A DNA stretch of 64,000 nucleotides from Bacteroidota bacterium (GCA_003385605.1 QQUU01000049.1:27719-91718); one strand, 5' to 3'; positions 52,316 through 60,753 are shown, counted from the stretch's first letter. Notes: generated from the sequence alone by a model not told the origin. Translations and numbers: made by a program.

Positions 52316-52323
52316 CAAATTTA
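52316..52323 (-). promoter_or_regulatory. carB promoter -7 element
   Basis: TAAATTTG on the minus strand, exact TAnnTTTG, 16 bases before the carB ATG; predicted leader of about ten bases. Confidence 0.62.
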
Positions 52324-52337
52324 GGCGCCGTGAGGCC

Positions 52338-52366
52338 AAAAAAAAGGTGTTGCGAATGGCAACACC
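52338..52366 (-). terminator. rpmH intrinsic terminator
   Basis: GGTGTTGC / GCAACACC (loop of five) followed on the minus strand by an uninterrupted T-run, 29 bases after the rpmH stop. Confidence 0.92.
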
Positions 52367-52394
52367 TATATATTATCAAAAGGTTTTGAACATC

Positions 52395-52553
52395 TTAACC
52401 TTTATAGTTTCCTTTATCACTAACAGTCAAACGCTTACGACCTTTAGAGCGACGAGACGCCAATACTTTACGACCATCGGTGCTTTCCATTCTTGAACGG
52501 AATCCGTGCTTGTTTCTACGTTTTCTATTGCTAGGTTGAAATGTACGCTTCAT
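52395..52553 (-). CDS. rpmH: 50S ribosomal protein L34
   Basis: A 52-residue very basic protein read on the minus strand: [20 protein letters not shown], then [20 protein letters not shown] and [12 protein letters not shown]. The start [19 protein letters not shown] and the RRxKGRKRL core are diagnostic for L34, a small rRNA-binding protein of the large subunit. It has a full promoter (TTG, 19 bases, TATATTTG) and its own terminator. dnaA and rnpA, often its neighbours elsewhere, are absent; isolated rpmH next to carB is common in flavobacteria. Confidence 0.97.
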   Translation of the reverse strand: MKRTFQPSNRKRRNKHGFRSRMESTDGRKVLASRRSKGRKRLTVSDKGNYKG

Positions 52554-52588
52554 AACTACTTCTATTAACCCGTTATTCTTCGGGGGTG

Positions 52589-52618
52589 CAAATATAAGCC
52601 CTTCTATTTATTCCACAA
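52589..52618 (-). promoter_or_regulatory. rpmH promoter (-33 TTG, 19-base spacer, -7 TATATTTG)
   Basis: On the minus strand TTG (52616-52618), 19 bases, TATATTTG (52589-52596). The best-formed promoter in the window, with about a 30-base leader to the L34 ATG. Confidence 0.82.
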
Positions 52619-52700
52619 CTCAAACTGAAATAAATTTAAATCGAATCCTTCGAGGTTTCAATTTGGTCCTGGTACGCCACAGCAACGGGCAATAGTGGCC

Positions 52701-52708
52701 TATCTTTG
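52701..52708 (+). promoter_or_regulatory. Methyltransferase gene promoter -7 element
   Basis: TATCTTTG, exact TAnnTTTG, 39 bases before the ATG at 52748. Confidence 0.58.
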
Positions 52709-52747
52709 GACAAAGAAACAGCCTAGTATCGAATTTACCTCCTAGCC

Positions 52748-53347
52748 ATGAATAAAAATGCATTCACCCAAATGTGGGATCAACGGTATTCCGAGCAACC
52801 CTATGCGTACGGCACCGCCCCTAATGCCTTTGTTAAAGCATCTTTAGACACTCAGAAGCCAGGTAAAATTTTATTTGCAGCCGAAGGTGAAGGAAGAAAT
52901 GCCGTGTATGCCGCGCGACAAGGCTGGGAAGTAGAGGCTTTTGACCTCAGCGCTTCTGGAAGAGATAAAGCCCTCGCTCTTGCCAAGCAAAACGGGTGTG
53001 AAATCACCTACACAGTGAGTGACGCGCTTAGTTACCAAGGCGGCCCTTACGATGCAGCAGCTTTTTGTTATTTCCACACTCCTGAACAGGTAGAGGACTG
53101 TTACCATCATCTCGTAGACATGCTCCACCCAGAAGGCTCGGTGGTATTTGAAGGATTTTCAGTGAAGAATATTGGCATGGGCAGTGGCGGTCCACAAAAG
53201 GAGGACATGTGCTTTACAGTCGAAAGGGTTTTTGAACTCTTCAAGGACCTACAATCCGTTGAAGTCTGGGAAGAAAAAGTGATACTCGACGAAGGCAAAT
53301 TTCACCAAGGCGAGGCATGGGTCATTCGCGCCCAAGGTGTTAAATAA
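52748..53347 (+). CDS. Class I SAM-dependent methyltransferase (TehB-like)
   Basis: A 199-residue Rossmann-fold methyltransferase. The N-terminus MNKNAFTQMWDQRYSEQPYA and YGTAPNAFV are typical of the TehB/thiopurine-type group. The SAM-binding loop is ILFAAEGEGRNAVYAARQGW, followed by VEAFDLSASGRDKAL and the catalytic-region CYFHTPEQVEDCYH. Similar proteins modify small hydrophobic or metalloid substrates, but no substrate can be assigned. Single-gene unit with its own -7 box. Confidence 0.85.
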   Translation: MNKNAFTQMWDQRYSEQPYAYGTAPNAFVKASLDTQKPGKILFAAEGEGRNAVYAARQGWEVEAFDLSASGRDKALALAKQNGCEITYTVSDALSYQGGPYDAAAFCYFHTPEQVEDCYHHLVDMLHPEGSVVFEGFSVKNIGMGSGGPQKEDMCFTVERVFELFKDLQSVEVWEEKVILDEGKFHQGEAWVIRAQGVK

Positions 53348-53369
53348 GGCATCCCAATTTTATTATACG

Positions 53370-53377
53370 TACTTTTG
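53370..53377 (+). promoter_or_regulatory. deaD promoter -7 element
   Basis: TACTTTTG, exact TAnnTTTG, implying a transcription start near 53383 and an unusually long leader of about 115 bases before the ATG at 53499. Confidence 0.58.
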
Positions 53378-53453
53378 CGCCTGATTATAACGGGTGTCCA
53401 TCTTCCATGTAGGCTAAAAATTGAAAGGAAGCGCTGACACTCTAGTAGGCGCA

Positions 53454-53492
53454 CCCAGCGGAACTGGGCAATTTTTAAAGGCCCCTCGGGCC
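53454..53492 (+). promoter_or_regulatory. Hairpin-rich deaD leader
   Basis: Two hairpins in the untranslated region: CCCAG-CGGAA-CTGGG (53454-53468), followed by CAATTTTT, then GGCCC-CTC-GGGCC (53480-53492) ending six bases before the start codon. The first looks like a weak terminator or attenuator; the second could hide the start region. Confidence 0.45.
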
Positions 53493-53498
53493 AACTTT

Positions 53499-55517
53499 AT
53501 GGAAACGTACAAGGACAGCGGTCTGCATCCCGATATCATTCGCGGTGTAGAAGCTTTAGGATTCGTAGAACCGACTCCTATTCAGAAAATGAGCATTGAA
53601 CATTTGCTCGAAGAACCCACCGACCTTATTGCATTCGCACAAACAGGTACAGGTAAAACGGCAGCGTTCTCTCTGCCTATCCTCCATCAACTTGAAGAAG
53701 ACGTTCAGCACGTTCAAGCGATTGTGCTCGCACCAACGCGCGAGCTTTGTTTGCAAATTGCCAAAGACATAGAATCGTACGCGAAGTTTATGGATGTAAA
53801 GGTGGCAGCAGTTTATGGTGGTTCACCAATATCTAAACAGATCAAAGAACTTCAAGGCAGACCTCAGATTGTTGTAGGTACGCCAGGGCGTACCCTAGAT
53901 TTGATTGAACGTCGCAAATTGCGCATCGAAGATGTGCAGTTCCTAGTGCTCGACGAAGCAGACGAAATGCTCAGCATGGGCTTCCAAGACGAATTGGACG
54001 CCATTCTTGCCAATACTCCAGATTACAAGCAGACGCTTTGTTTCTCTGCAACGATGCCGGAGGGGATGAAGCACCTCACCAAGAAATATTTGACCGAGCC
54101 GAAGGAGATTTCCGCGGGAAAACGCAACATCAGTGCTTCTAATGTAGAGCACGAGTTGTATGTGGTAAGCTCAAAGAACACCTATGAGGCCATGCGTCGT
54201 ATTCTCGACTTTAACCCGGATATGTACGGTATTGTCTTTTGCCGTACCCGTAGAGAGACGCAAAGTATTGCCGAGCAACTCGTCAACGACGGTTACCGTG
54301 CTGAAGCTATTCACGGTGATTTGAGTCAAGCGCAACGCGATGATGTTATGAAGCGTTTTAGAAATAAAGCGCTCAACGTAATGGTAGCTACTGACGTAGC
54401 TGCCCGCGGTATTGACGTAAATGACCTCACACACGTGATCAACGTGAATATTCCAGACGACCCTGAGGTATATGTTCACCGTTCAGGCCGCACTGGTCGT
54501 GCCGGAGCTAGTGGTATCTCTCTGGTGATTACACACGGACGCAACATGCGCAAGGTGAAAAACTTAGAACGTGTTATTGGGAAGAGCTTTGAAACCAAGA
54601 TGGTCCCGTCTGGGGAAGATATCTGTGAGGTGAAAATGCGCCAAGCAATAAGTGATCTGGAGCAAATGGATCACGTATATGAATTGGACCCTACTCTGGT
54701 GGAGGAGGCCATGGACAAGCTCGCTCATTTGAGCAAGGCAGACCTCATCGAGCGTTTCTTAGGTCACGAGGTGAGCACCATTCTCAGCCGTTACCGCGGC
54801 GCACGCAATATCAATGAAACTGCGAAGAAGGTCAAAGAACACGGTCGTAGAGATTCTAAGACTGGAAGGGAAGAAGGATTTAAAACTATCGTTGTTGACC
54901 TAGGATACCGTCAAAAAGTCAACCCATCTCGATTGATGGGTGTGATCAACGACGTCATGGAAGGCACGAAAGTGCGCATTGGTAAGATCGACATGGACAA
55001 GACGTTCTCTCGCATCGATGTCGAGGAGCGCTATGCGGCAGATATAGCTGCACGATTATCGGGTTCTAAAACGGGCTCTTATACCATTAACGCCTACTTC
55101 GAAGAAGGAGGAAGCGCCCCACAGAGAAGCAGCTCACGCGGCGGATATGGTGGACGCAGAGACGGGCGTGGTGGCAGAGATCGCGGTGGTCGTAGAGACG
55201 ATCGTGGTGGTCGTGGCCGAGGTCGTCGAGAAGACCGCGGAGGTTTTGAAAGCCGTGGCCGTCGTGAAGACCGTGGAGGATTTGAAAACAGAGGCCGCCG
55301 TGAAGACCGTGGAGGCTTTGAGCGTCGCGAACGTCGTGATGAAGGTGGATCAAACCGCTTTGGCCGCGACTTTGGAGACCGTTTAGAAGCACGTGGCGAT
55401 CGTCCAAAGCGCAAAAGAATAGGTGAAGACAGATTCGATAGCGGCAAGCGTAAATCTTCCAAGAGTAAATCAAAAGGAAGTTCTAAATTTAAAGGCGCAC
55501 CAAGAAGAAATAGATAA
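53499..55517 (+). CDS. deaD: DEAD-box RNA helicase (DeaD/CsdA type) with RGG-rich tail
   Basis: A 672-residue ATP-dependent RNA helicase used in ribosome assembly and mRNA turnover, often cold-induced. The helicase core has AQTGTGKT near residue 48, PTRELCLQIA, the DEAD box at 152-155, SATMP, and HRSGRTGRAGASG. A DbpA-type RNA-binding domain follows (about 470-550). The tail (about 560-672) is rich in Arg and Gly, with three exact-length 12-residue repeats (RGRREDRGGFE plus one variable residue), then a basic Lys/Ser end. ATG at 53499 (METYKDSGLHPDII) fits the family; an upstream TTG at 53421 would add hairpin-encoded residues. Confidence 0.94.
   Translation: METYKDSGLHPDIIRGVEALGFVEPTPIQKMSIEHLLEEPTDLIAFAQTGTGKTAAFSLPILHQLEEDVQHVQAIVLAPTRELCLQIAKDIESYAKFMDVKVAAVYGGSPISKQIKELQGRPQIVVGTPGRTLDLIERRKLRIEDVQFLVLDEADEMLSMGFQDELDAILANTPDYKQTLCFSATMPEGMKHLTKKYLTEPKEISAGKRNISASNVEHELYVVSSKNTYEAMRRILDFNPDMYGIVFCRTRRETQSIAEQLVNDGYRAEAIHGDLSQAQRDDVMKRFRNKALNVMVATDVAARGIDVNDLTHVINVNIPDDPEVYVHRSGRTGRAGASGISLVITHGRNMRKVKNLERVIGKSFETKMVPSGEDICEVKMRQAISDLEQMDHVYELDPTLVEEAMDKLAHLSKADLIERFLGHEVSTILSRYRGARNINETAKKVKEHGRRDSKTGREEGFKTIVVDLGYRQKVNPSRLMGVINDVMEGTKVRIGKIDMDKTFSRIDVEERYAADIAARLSGSKTGSYTINAYFEEGGSAPQRSSSRGGYGGRRDGRGGRDRGGRRDDRGGRGRGRREDRGGFESRGRREDRGGFENRGRREDRGGFERRERRDEGGSNRFGRDFGDRLEARGDRPKRKRIGEDRFDSGKRKSSKSKSKGSSKFKGAPRRNR
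55218..55325 (+). repeat. Three tandem 36-bp repeats in the deaD RGG tail
   Basis: Units 55218-55253, 55254-55289 and 55290-55325 each encode RGRREDRGGFEx with x = S, N, R. Codon choice differs slightly between units, so the copies are not identical at the DNA level. Confidence 0.85.
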
Positions 55518-56326
55518 TGAAGTCATTTGAAGGTAAGGTTGTTTGGATCACTGGGGCGAGCAGCGGCATTGGCCGTGCGCTTGCAGAGGCTTATTCAAAT
55601 GCCGGAGCCTTCACCATTATCTCAGCACGTAGAGAAGAGTTGTTATTGGCCGTAAAAGACAGCCTTAGACAACCTGATACGTGTATGGTTCTTCCACTCG
55701 ACCTCAGCAAGCACGAGAATGCATCGCAATGGACCCAAGAAGCACTCGCCTTCAAGGGTCGTATCGATATACTCGTGAACAATGGCGGCATAGGCCATTT
55801 AGGACGTGTTGAAGACATGGATTTTCAGGTAGAACGAAGAGTTTTAGAAGTGAACTTCTGGGCCTCAGTCGCACTAACCAAGGCAGTATTGCCGACCATG
55901 ATTGAAAGACGTAGCGGAGAAATCTGGACCGTAGCAAGTATTCTTGCTTACTTCGGCAGTCCGAAATTGGCAGCCTACGCTGCGAGTAAATTCGCTGTGG
56001 CCGGTTACTTCGAATCGCTACAATACGAATTAGAAGGATCAGGAGTTCATGCCGGAATACTCAGTCCTGGATTCATCAATACGGCAGTTACCTTAAGTAG
56101 CCTAGGTCCTGATGGCACCCCTATTGGTAAAAACAGTGTGGCCCAGGAAAAGGGTATGTCGCCTGAAGAATTGGCCCGAAAATTCCTGAGAAAAACTCAG
56201 AAAACTAATCCGCCTAAGCAAGTCATTATTGGCAGATACGAGCGATTCGCAGTGCCTTTCAAACGACTTCTACCCTCTATTTTCAGGGTGGTTTATGGAA
56301 AACTGACAAATGTCGCTCGCAAGTAA
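55517..56326 (+). CDS. Short-chain dehydrogenase/reductase
   Basis: A 269-residue classical SDR. The cofactor motif is WITGASSGIGRALAEAY, with NNGGIGHLG (the NNAG element with Gly in place of Ala), Ser in IWTVASILAYFG and the catalytic Tyr-x-x-x-Lys in AAYAASKFAV. Substrate unassigned; the C-terminal region (FLRKTQKTNPPKQVIIGRYE) resembles the DltE/YqjQ-like SDR group. The ATG overlaps the deaD stop by one base (TAATG), so the two genes are translationally coupled. Confidence 0.9.
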   Translation: MKSFEGKVVWITGASSGIGRALAEAYSNAGAFTIISARREELLLAVKDSLRQPDTCMVLPLDLSKHENASQWTQEALAFKGRIDILVNNGGIGHLGRVEDMDFQVERRVLEVNFWASVALTKAVLPTMIERRSGEIWTVASILAYFGSPKLAAYAASKFAVAGYFESLQYELEGSGVHAGILSPGFINTAVTLSSLGPDGTPIGKNSVAQEKGMSPEELARKFLRKTQKTNPPKQVIIGRYERFAVPFKRLLPSIFRVVYGKLTNVARK

Positions 56327-56338
56327 TAGGGCTACACT

Positions 56339-56346
56339 TATATTTG
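56339..56346 (+). promoter_or_regulatory. 2OG oxygenase gene promoter -7 element
   Basis: TATATTTG, exact TAnnTTTG, 19 bases before the ATG at 56366. Confidence 0.6.
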
Positions 56347-56365
56347 GATTCAAATCGAACGAATT

Positions 56366-57178
56366 ATGGCACAAGGAATTATTCAAGACGCGTACTTAAA
56401 GGAAGAGCATGCCGCGGCATTAAACGCCTCGTACACGAATGCACAACCTTGTAAGTATTTGGTGATGGAAAACTTCTTTACGGAAGAAATCGCCAACGAT
56501 CTGTTTGAAAACTTCCCGTCCATTCAAGACCTCAACGTTAAACGCAAAAGCCTTAACGAGGATAAGAGCGAAGATTACCACTTCGAACGCTGGCACCCTT
56601 CGTTTGCAAAAATTCGTGAGGCCGTATCGTCCGAAGAATGGTACGCTCAACTCTCAAGAATCACGGGTATTGAGGGATTACACACAACCACAGACGCCTT
56701 GGGCTCTGGTGTTCACCAAGGTAAAAACGGTTCCTATGTGGACATTCATATCGATGTGAACATGAACCCGAAATTGGGACTGTGGCGTCGTATTAACCTT
56801 TTGGTTTACCTCAATAAGAATTGGAAACCAGAATACGGTGGTGATCTTGAATTATGGAATAAAGAAATGACGGAGTGTGTGGTGAAAGTCCCCCCGACTT
56901 TCAATACCGCAGTAATTTTCTACACCGACGACAATAGCCCGCACGGCTATCGTAAAATCAATATTCCTGAAGGAGAGAGCAGGAAAAGCTTCTACACCTA
57001 CTTCTATACGAAGCCAGGGGAAGGCGTAAGCTATCGCGATTCTAAATTTGTCTCAAGACCGGACGATGCAGCATCGAAGAAACTCGCTACTGGAGTTAAA
57101 GAGACTTTGAAAATCAATGGAAAGAAATTCCTGAAATTCATTGGGCTCAAGAACCTAGACTTCCAAGACAAGAATTAA
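56366..57178 (+). CDS. 2-oxoglutarate/Fe(II)-dependent oxygenase
   Basis: A 270-residue double-stranded beta-helix oxygenase. The iron triad is H128 and D130 (DIHIDVN) with H193 (NSPHGYRKI), and the 2-oxoglutarate-binding Arg lies in SRKSFYTYFYTK (about residue 206). The central block LGLWRRINLLVYLNKNWKPE and YGGDLELWN is typical of prolyl-4-hydroxylase-type enzymes that act on proteins or small molecules. The substrate is unknown. It has its own promoter and terminator. No signal peptide, so cytoplasmic. Confidence 0.88.
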   Translation: MAQGIIQDAYLKEEHAAALNASYTNAQPCKYLVMENFFTEEIANDLFENFPSIQDLNVKRKSLNEDKSEDYHFERWHPSFAKIREAVSSEEWYAQLSRITGIEGLHTTTDALGSGVHQGKNGSYVDIHIDVNMNPKLGLWRRINLLVYLNKNWKPEYGGDLELWNKEMTECVVKVPPTFNTAVIFYTDDNSPHGYRKINIPEGESRKSFYTYFYTKPGEGVSYRDSKFVSRPDDAASKKLATGVKETLKINGKKFLKFIGLKNLDFQDKN

Positions 57179-57198
57179 TGGGGCAACAGTCCTCAGAG

Positions 57199-57231
57199 AA
57201 GCCGCTCTCTTGATCAGGGAGCGGCTTTTTT
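57199..57231 (+). terminator. Intrinsic terminator of the oxygenase gene
   Basis: AAGCCGCTC / GAGCGGCTT with an 11-base loop and a T-run, between the convergent oxygenase and trkH-like genes. Confidence 0.9.
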
Positions 57232-57232
57232 A

Positions 57233-59035
57233 TTAGCCGACGTGCATATTGCCCTTAGGATAAGTGAAGGCATTAGATTCTGGACGGGCGCCACTTAGTG
57301 CGAATGCCAACGTCAAGGTTCCTACCCTACCTACAAGCATGCTGAGCATGATTACCACCTTACTACCAAAGGATAGATCTGCAGTAATACCCGTACTTAG
57401 ACCCACTGTACAGAAAGCACTCACTTGTTCAAAAGCCAATTCCAAAAAGGCCATCTCTGGCTCCAATATGGTCAAGGTGAATATGCCTAGAAAAATAAAT
57501 ACAATGGCGAATAGGAAAACAGCAAACGCTCTATTCATCAACTCCCAAGGGATTTTATTCTTGTAGAGATTAATGTCCTTTTTGCCACGAATAGTGGCGG
57601 CAGCGCTCAAGAAAACGAGCGCGAACGTGCTGGTCTTAATACCACCGGCGGTAGAGCCAGAACCACCTCCAATAAACATGAGGAATATCATCATCAACAG
57701 GGCAGGCATTGCCATCGCACCGATATCAATAGTATTAAACCCAGCAGTACGTGCAGTAATACTTTGGAAGAAGCTATGCGACAGGTGCGTTCCAACATTG
57801 CCGTCAAAGCTCAAGGTCAATGCAAAGACAGCACCACCGACTACTAGAAGTATACCTGCTACAGACAGGCCTATTTTTGTACCGAGGCGAAGGCCACGCC
57901 AGCTCCTAACAACGGACTGTTTACGCCAAGGTTGTGCAAGGACGTCAGATAAAGTACCAAAACCGATACCTCCTAGAACAATCAACACCGCAATGATCCA
58001 ATGTACGTTCGGCAGATACGCTGCTCCAGGAGTAGCGAGCGAATCTGAGAACAAGGAGAATCCAGCATTATTAAAAGCACTAATACTGTGGAAGATGCTG
58101 TGGAACATCGTGTTGCCCAATGAATCAAAATGCGGGAACCACACCAGACCTAAGGCTACTGCACCGAACAATTCAATGGTCAATGTCAATCTAAAAATAG
58201 CGCCAACAAGTTTGCCGCTCTGCTGCATACTCTCGCCTAGATTTTCACTCATGAAGTTCTGTTGACGCATACCGAAACCGCCGCGAAGAATAGCGAATAA
58301 AGCTGCAAAAGAGATGATATTCAAACCTCCCAATTGCATCAAGATCATCACGATAATTTGTCCTTTAAACGAAAGAACGGTGGAGATATCAATCAAACTT
58401 AAGCCGGTAACGCAGCTTGCACTAATGCTAGTAAATAGCGCGGTAACAAAGTCTAAAGCCTCTGCTCCAGCAGTCATCTCTGGGAGCATCAAAAGGGTCG
58501 TACCTAAGGCGATGAGGATGATAAAACTGATGATCAACAGGGACGGTGGACTCAAATTAAAATCAGGCAAACGCTCCCCAACCTTCCCAAATTCTAGGAA
58601 GACAATAATCATCACGTAGAATTGCAAGAGCAAGACAAATCCGCTTTGAAGACTACTTACTCCAATGGCATCTCCGAGCAAACTCAGCAACTCCACTCCT
58701 TGCAGATTTATTGTAAGAATATCTATAAGCAAGAAAACCATGAGCATGGCCTCCCAGCGCCTCGCTTTTATAAATGCCCAAGGGTGGAAATCGTAAATAA
58801 TTTCGATGATGAACTTTACCAGGTAGTAGCCTATAGAAGCTCTTACGATCAGACCAATAGTTTGGTTCTGTTCTTCCGTGAGTTGATAACCGTGGAAGAT
58901 GATCAAAGATACAATGGTACTTAAGGCAACGAGGAAAGAAAGTCTAGACAATGCCCCTAAGACAAAATCGCGGCTGTCGTACAGGCGAATGTTCACCTGC
59001 TCTCGTAAGGCATTGAAACGTTGTTTGAAACTCAA
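57233..59035 (-). CDS. TrkH/KtrB family potassium (cation) transporter
   Basis: A 600-residue inner-membrane ion transporter. After an N-terminal helix bundle not present in KtrB, four pore-loop repeats follow, with selectivity-filter segments such as SISASCVTGLSLIDIS, SAFNNAGFSLFSDS, SITARTAGFNTIDIGA and SAFCTVGLSTGIT. The extra N-terminal helices (about residues 15-150) make it longer than typical KtrB (about 450). Uptake normally needs a TrkA/KtrA partner, which is not in the window. Third gene of a minus-strand run with the aminotransferase and DUF6165 genes. Confidence 0.9.
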   Translation of the reverse strand: MSFKQRFNALREQVNIRLYDSRDFVLGALSRLSFLVALSTIVSLIIFHGYQLTEEQNQTIGLIVRASIGYYLVKFIIEIIYDFHPWAFIKARRWEAMLMVFLLIDILTINLQGVELLSLLGDAIGVSSLQSGFVLLLQFYVMIIVFLEFGKVGERLPDFNLSPPSLLIISFIILIALGTTLLMLPEMTAGAEALDFVTALFTSISASCVTGLSLIDISTVLSFKGQIIVMILMQLGGLNIISFAALFAILRGGFGMRQQNFMSENLGESMQQSGKLVGAIFRLTLTIELFGAVALGLVWFPHFDSLGNTMFHSIFHSISAFNNAGFSLFSDSLATPGAAYLPNVHWIIAVLIVLGGIGFGTLSDVLAQPWRKQSVVRSWRGLRLGTKIGLSVAGILLVVGGAVFALTLSFDGNVGTHLSHSFFQSITARTAGFNTIDIGAMAMPALLMMIFLMFIGGGSGSTAGGIKTSTFALVFLSAAATIRGKKDINLYKNKIPWELMNRAFAVFLFAIVFIFLGIFTLTILEPEMAFLELAFEQVSAFCTVGLSTGITADLSFGSKVVIMLSMLVGRVGTLTLAFALSGARPESNAFTYPKGNMHVG

Positions 59036-59064
59036 AACAAGATGATTCTTATATCGAAGTTACA

Positions 59065-59481
59065 CTATTCTTCGGAATCCGAACCTCGAACCGTGTAGTC
59101 AACGTATGATTTGGCTTCAACAATGGTACTACCTGTCAAAACATTAACCGCTCTCTTCAAAGCTGCCCGTTCATCATTCAGGAAGTATACGCTTCTTGCC
59201 TTGTTCACGAAATCTTCGCCAAAGTCTTGCTTCGATTCAAGTACACGGAGCTGGTCCTCTACATCCCACAACTGCTCGTTAATCGCCTTGAGCTTCTCGG
59301 CAAGGTCATGAACAGTTGAAGCGTCGTCTACACTGTTGTAAACGAATTTCACGCCTTCAGCAAGCGCTTCCATTTCTCGGCGAATGTCTGCAAGCTTCCC
59401 AGCATCTGAGATACGCTCACTTTTAATCACCAAAATGGTATGCTTATCGATAATCTCGCCGTTGGCAACTTCAATCTTCAT
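59065..59481 (-). CDS. DUF6165 family protein
   Basis: A 138-residue soluble protein. The pattern KIEVANGEIIDKHTILVIKSERI, followed by LKAINEQLWDVEDQLRVLE, DFGEDFVNKARSVYFLNDERAA and LKRAVNVLTGS, matches DUF6165, a mostly helical domain of unknown function often linked to polysaccharide loci. It lies 11 bases after the aminotransferase gene and 29 bases before the K+ transporter gene. Coiled-coil tendency in the middle. No function can be given. Confidence 0.8.
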   Translation of the reverse strand: MKIEVANGEIIDKHTILVIKSERISDAGKLADIRREMEALAEGVKFVYNSVDDASTVHDLAEKLKAINEQLWDVEDQLRVLESKQDFGEDFVNKARSVYFLNDERAALKRAVNVLTGSTIVEAKSYVDYTVRGSDSEE

Positions 59482-59492
59482 GACCGGTCTTA

Positions 59493-60692
59493 TTAATCTT
59501 CGAGCTGCGCAACTGCCGCCTTCACACGACGAACAGCCTCTTGCAAATCAGCCTCTGCAGCCGCGTAAGAAAATCTGATGTATCCTGGTAAACCAAAAGC
59601 ATCACCCGGCACTGTACTCACCAAGCCTTCTTCCAATAGATACATGCTAAGATCCAACGACGTGTTCAGTACTTGACCATTGAATTTTTTACCCAATAGA
59701 TCCGCCACGCGAGGGAATACATAGAATGCACCTGGAGGAGTGTCCAATTCAAAACCTGGAATCTCGTTTATCCAACCCACCATCTTTTCTCTACGAGCGG
59801 CGAATGTATCTACCATGTACTTAACAGAAGCAGGATCTGCCTCTACAGCCGCTTTACAAGCGCGCTGAGCGACTGAGTTTGTCCCAGAAGTAAAGTTTGA
59901 TTGGAATTTAGTACATGCCTTGGCAATCCACTCTGGAGCACCAATGTAACCAATACGCCATCCCGTCATTGCGAACCCTTTCGACAAACCATTAACCGTA
60001 ATTGTTTGGTTGTAAACCTCTGGGAAACTCGCAATACTTACATGGTCAATCTCACCATAGTTCAACAGTTCATAGATCTCGTCAGAAATGATATGTAGGT
60101 TCGGGTGTTTAGCCACTACCTTGGCAATAGCCGCAAGTTCCTCACCACTGTAAATTGCGCCACAAGGGTTGTTTGGAGAAGAGAAAATCAACACTTTCGA
60201 CTTCTCAGTAATGGCCGATTCTAACTGCGCTGCAGAAATCTTGAATCCACTTTCTTTCGATGTCGGCAGCACTTTCACCTCACCACCACAATACTTTGCC
60301 TGATCCATGTAGCTCACCCAATACGGCGCAGGAATAATTACCTCATCGCCCGGGTTTACTAGCGTTAGGAACACATTCAGCAAACTCTGCTTAGCGCCTG
60401 TACTCACTACAATCTGGTCCGCGCTGTACTCGAGATTATTATCTCTTTTGAACTTCGCTGCAATGGATTCGCGTAAATCTGCAAATCCTGGAACAGGCAT
60501 GTAATGCGTATAATTTTGCGCCATTGCCTCATTAGCAGACTCCTTAATGAAATCTGGAGTATCAAAATCTGGCTCTCCTAAGGAAAGGCTAATCACCTGT
60601 TTTCCAGTAGCGCTCAATTCTCTAGCCTTTTTGGCCATTTCGATAGTCATCGGCAAACCCATCTCTTGGGCGCGTTGCGATAATGCTTTCAT
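59493..60692 (-). CDS. Class I aminotransferase, aspartate aminotransferase-like
   Basis: A 399-residue fold type I PLP enzyme. ISLSLGEPDFDTPDFIKE, VSTGAKQSLLNVFLTL, IFSSPNNPCGAIYSGEE and the Schiff-base Lys in VNGLSKGFAMTGWRIGYIG are typical of the AspC subgroup Ib, which transfers the amino group between aspartate and 2-oxoglutarate. ATG at 60692 (MKALSQRAQEMGLP) is preferred over 60719, which falls in the promoter. A -7 box is at 60717-60724. First gene of the minus-strand run. Confidence 0.93.
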   Translation of the reverse strand: MKALSQRAQEMGLPMTIEMAKKARELSATGKQVISLSLGEPDFDTPDFIKESANEAMAQNYTHYMPVPGFADLRESIAAKFKRDNNLEYSADQIVVSTGAKQSLLNVFLTLVNPGDEVIIPAPYWVSYMDQAKYCGGEVKVLPTSKESGFKISAAQLESAITEKSKVLIFSSPNNPCGAIYSGEELAAIAKVVAKHPNLHIISDEIYELLNYGEIDHVSIASFPEVYNQTITVNGLSKGFAMTGWRIGYIGAPEWIAKACTKFQSNFTSGTNSVAQRACKAAVEADPASVKYMVDTFAARREKMVGWINEIPGFELDTPPGAFYVFPRVADLLGKKFNGQVLNTSLDLSMYLLEEGLVSTVPGDAFGLPGYIRFSYAAAEADLQEAVRRVKAAVAQLED

Positions 60693-60716
60693 TTCTAAAT
60701 TACTATGGTGGGACCG

Positions 60717-60724
60717 CAAAAATA
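60717..60724 (-). promoter_or_regulatory. Aminotransferase gene promoter -7 element
   Basis: TATTTTTG on the minus strand, exact TAnnTTTG, 24 bases before the ATG at 60692. It overlaps the upstream in-frame codon at 60719, which supports the shorter start. Confidence 0.62.
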
Positions 60725-60753
60725 ACGATATTTGTTACCCTTAACATACTTTC

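Noticed and set aside
53407..53412. Start-stop ATGTAG in the deaD leader as an upstream ORF
   Set aside because: A six-base match is expected by chance; no supporting spacing or conservation can be seen.
55087..55473. Two overlapping minus-strand frames of 128 and 122 residues, rich in His/Leu or Arg/Pro/Ser
   Set aside because: They are antisense of the deaD RGG tail; the skewed repeat codons keep several frames open. Composition is low-complexity and no start signal or promoter is seen.
57573..58265. 230-residue plus-strand frame
   Set aside because: Antisense to the hydrophobic trkH-like gene; Pro/Lys/Asn-rich artefact of reading membrane-helix codons backwards.
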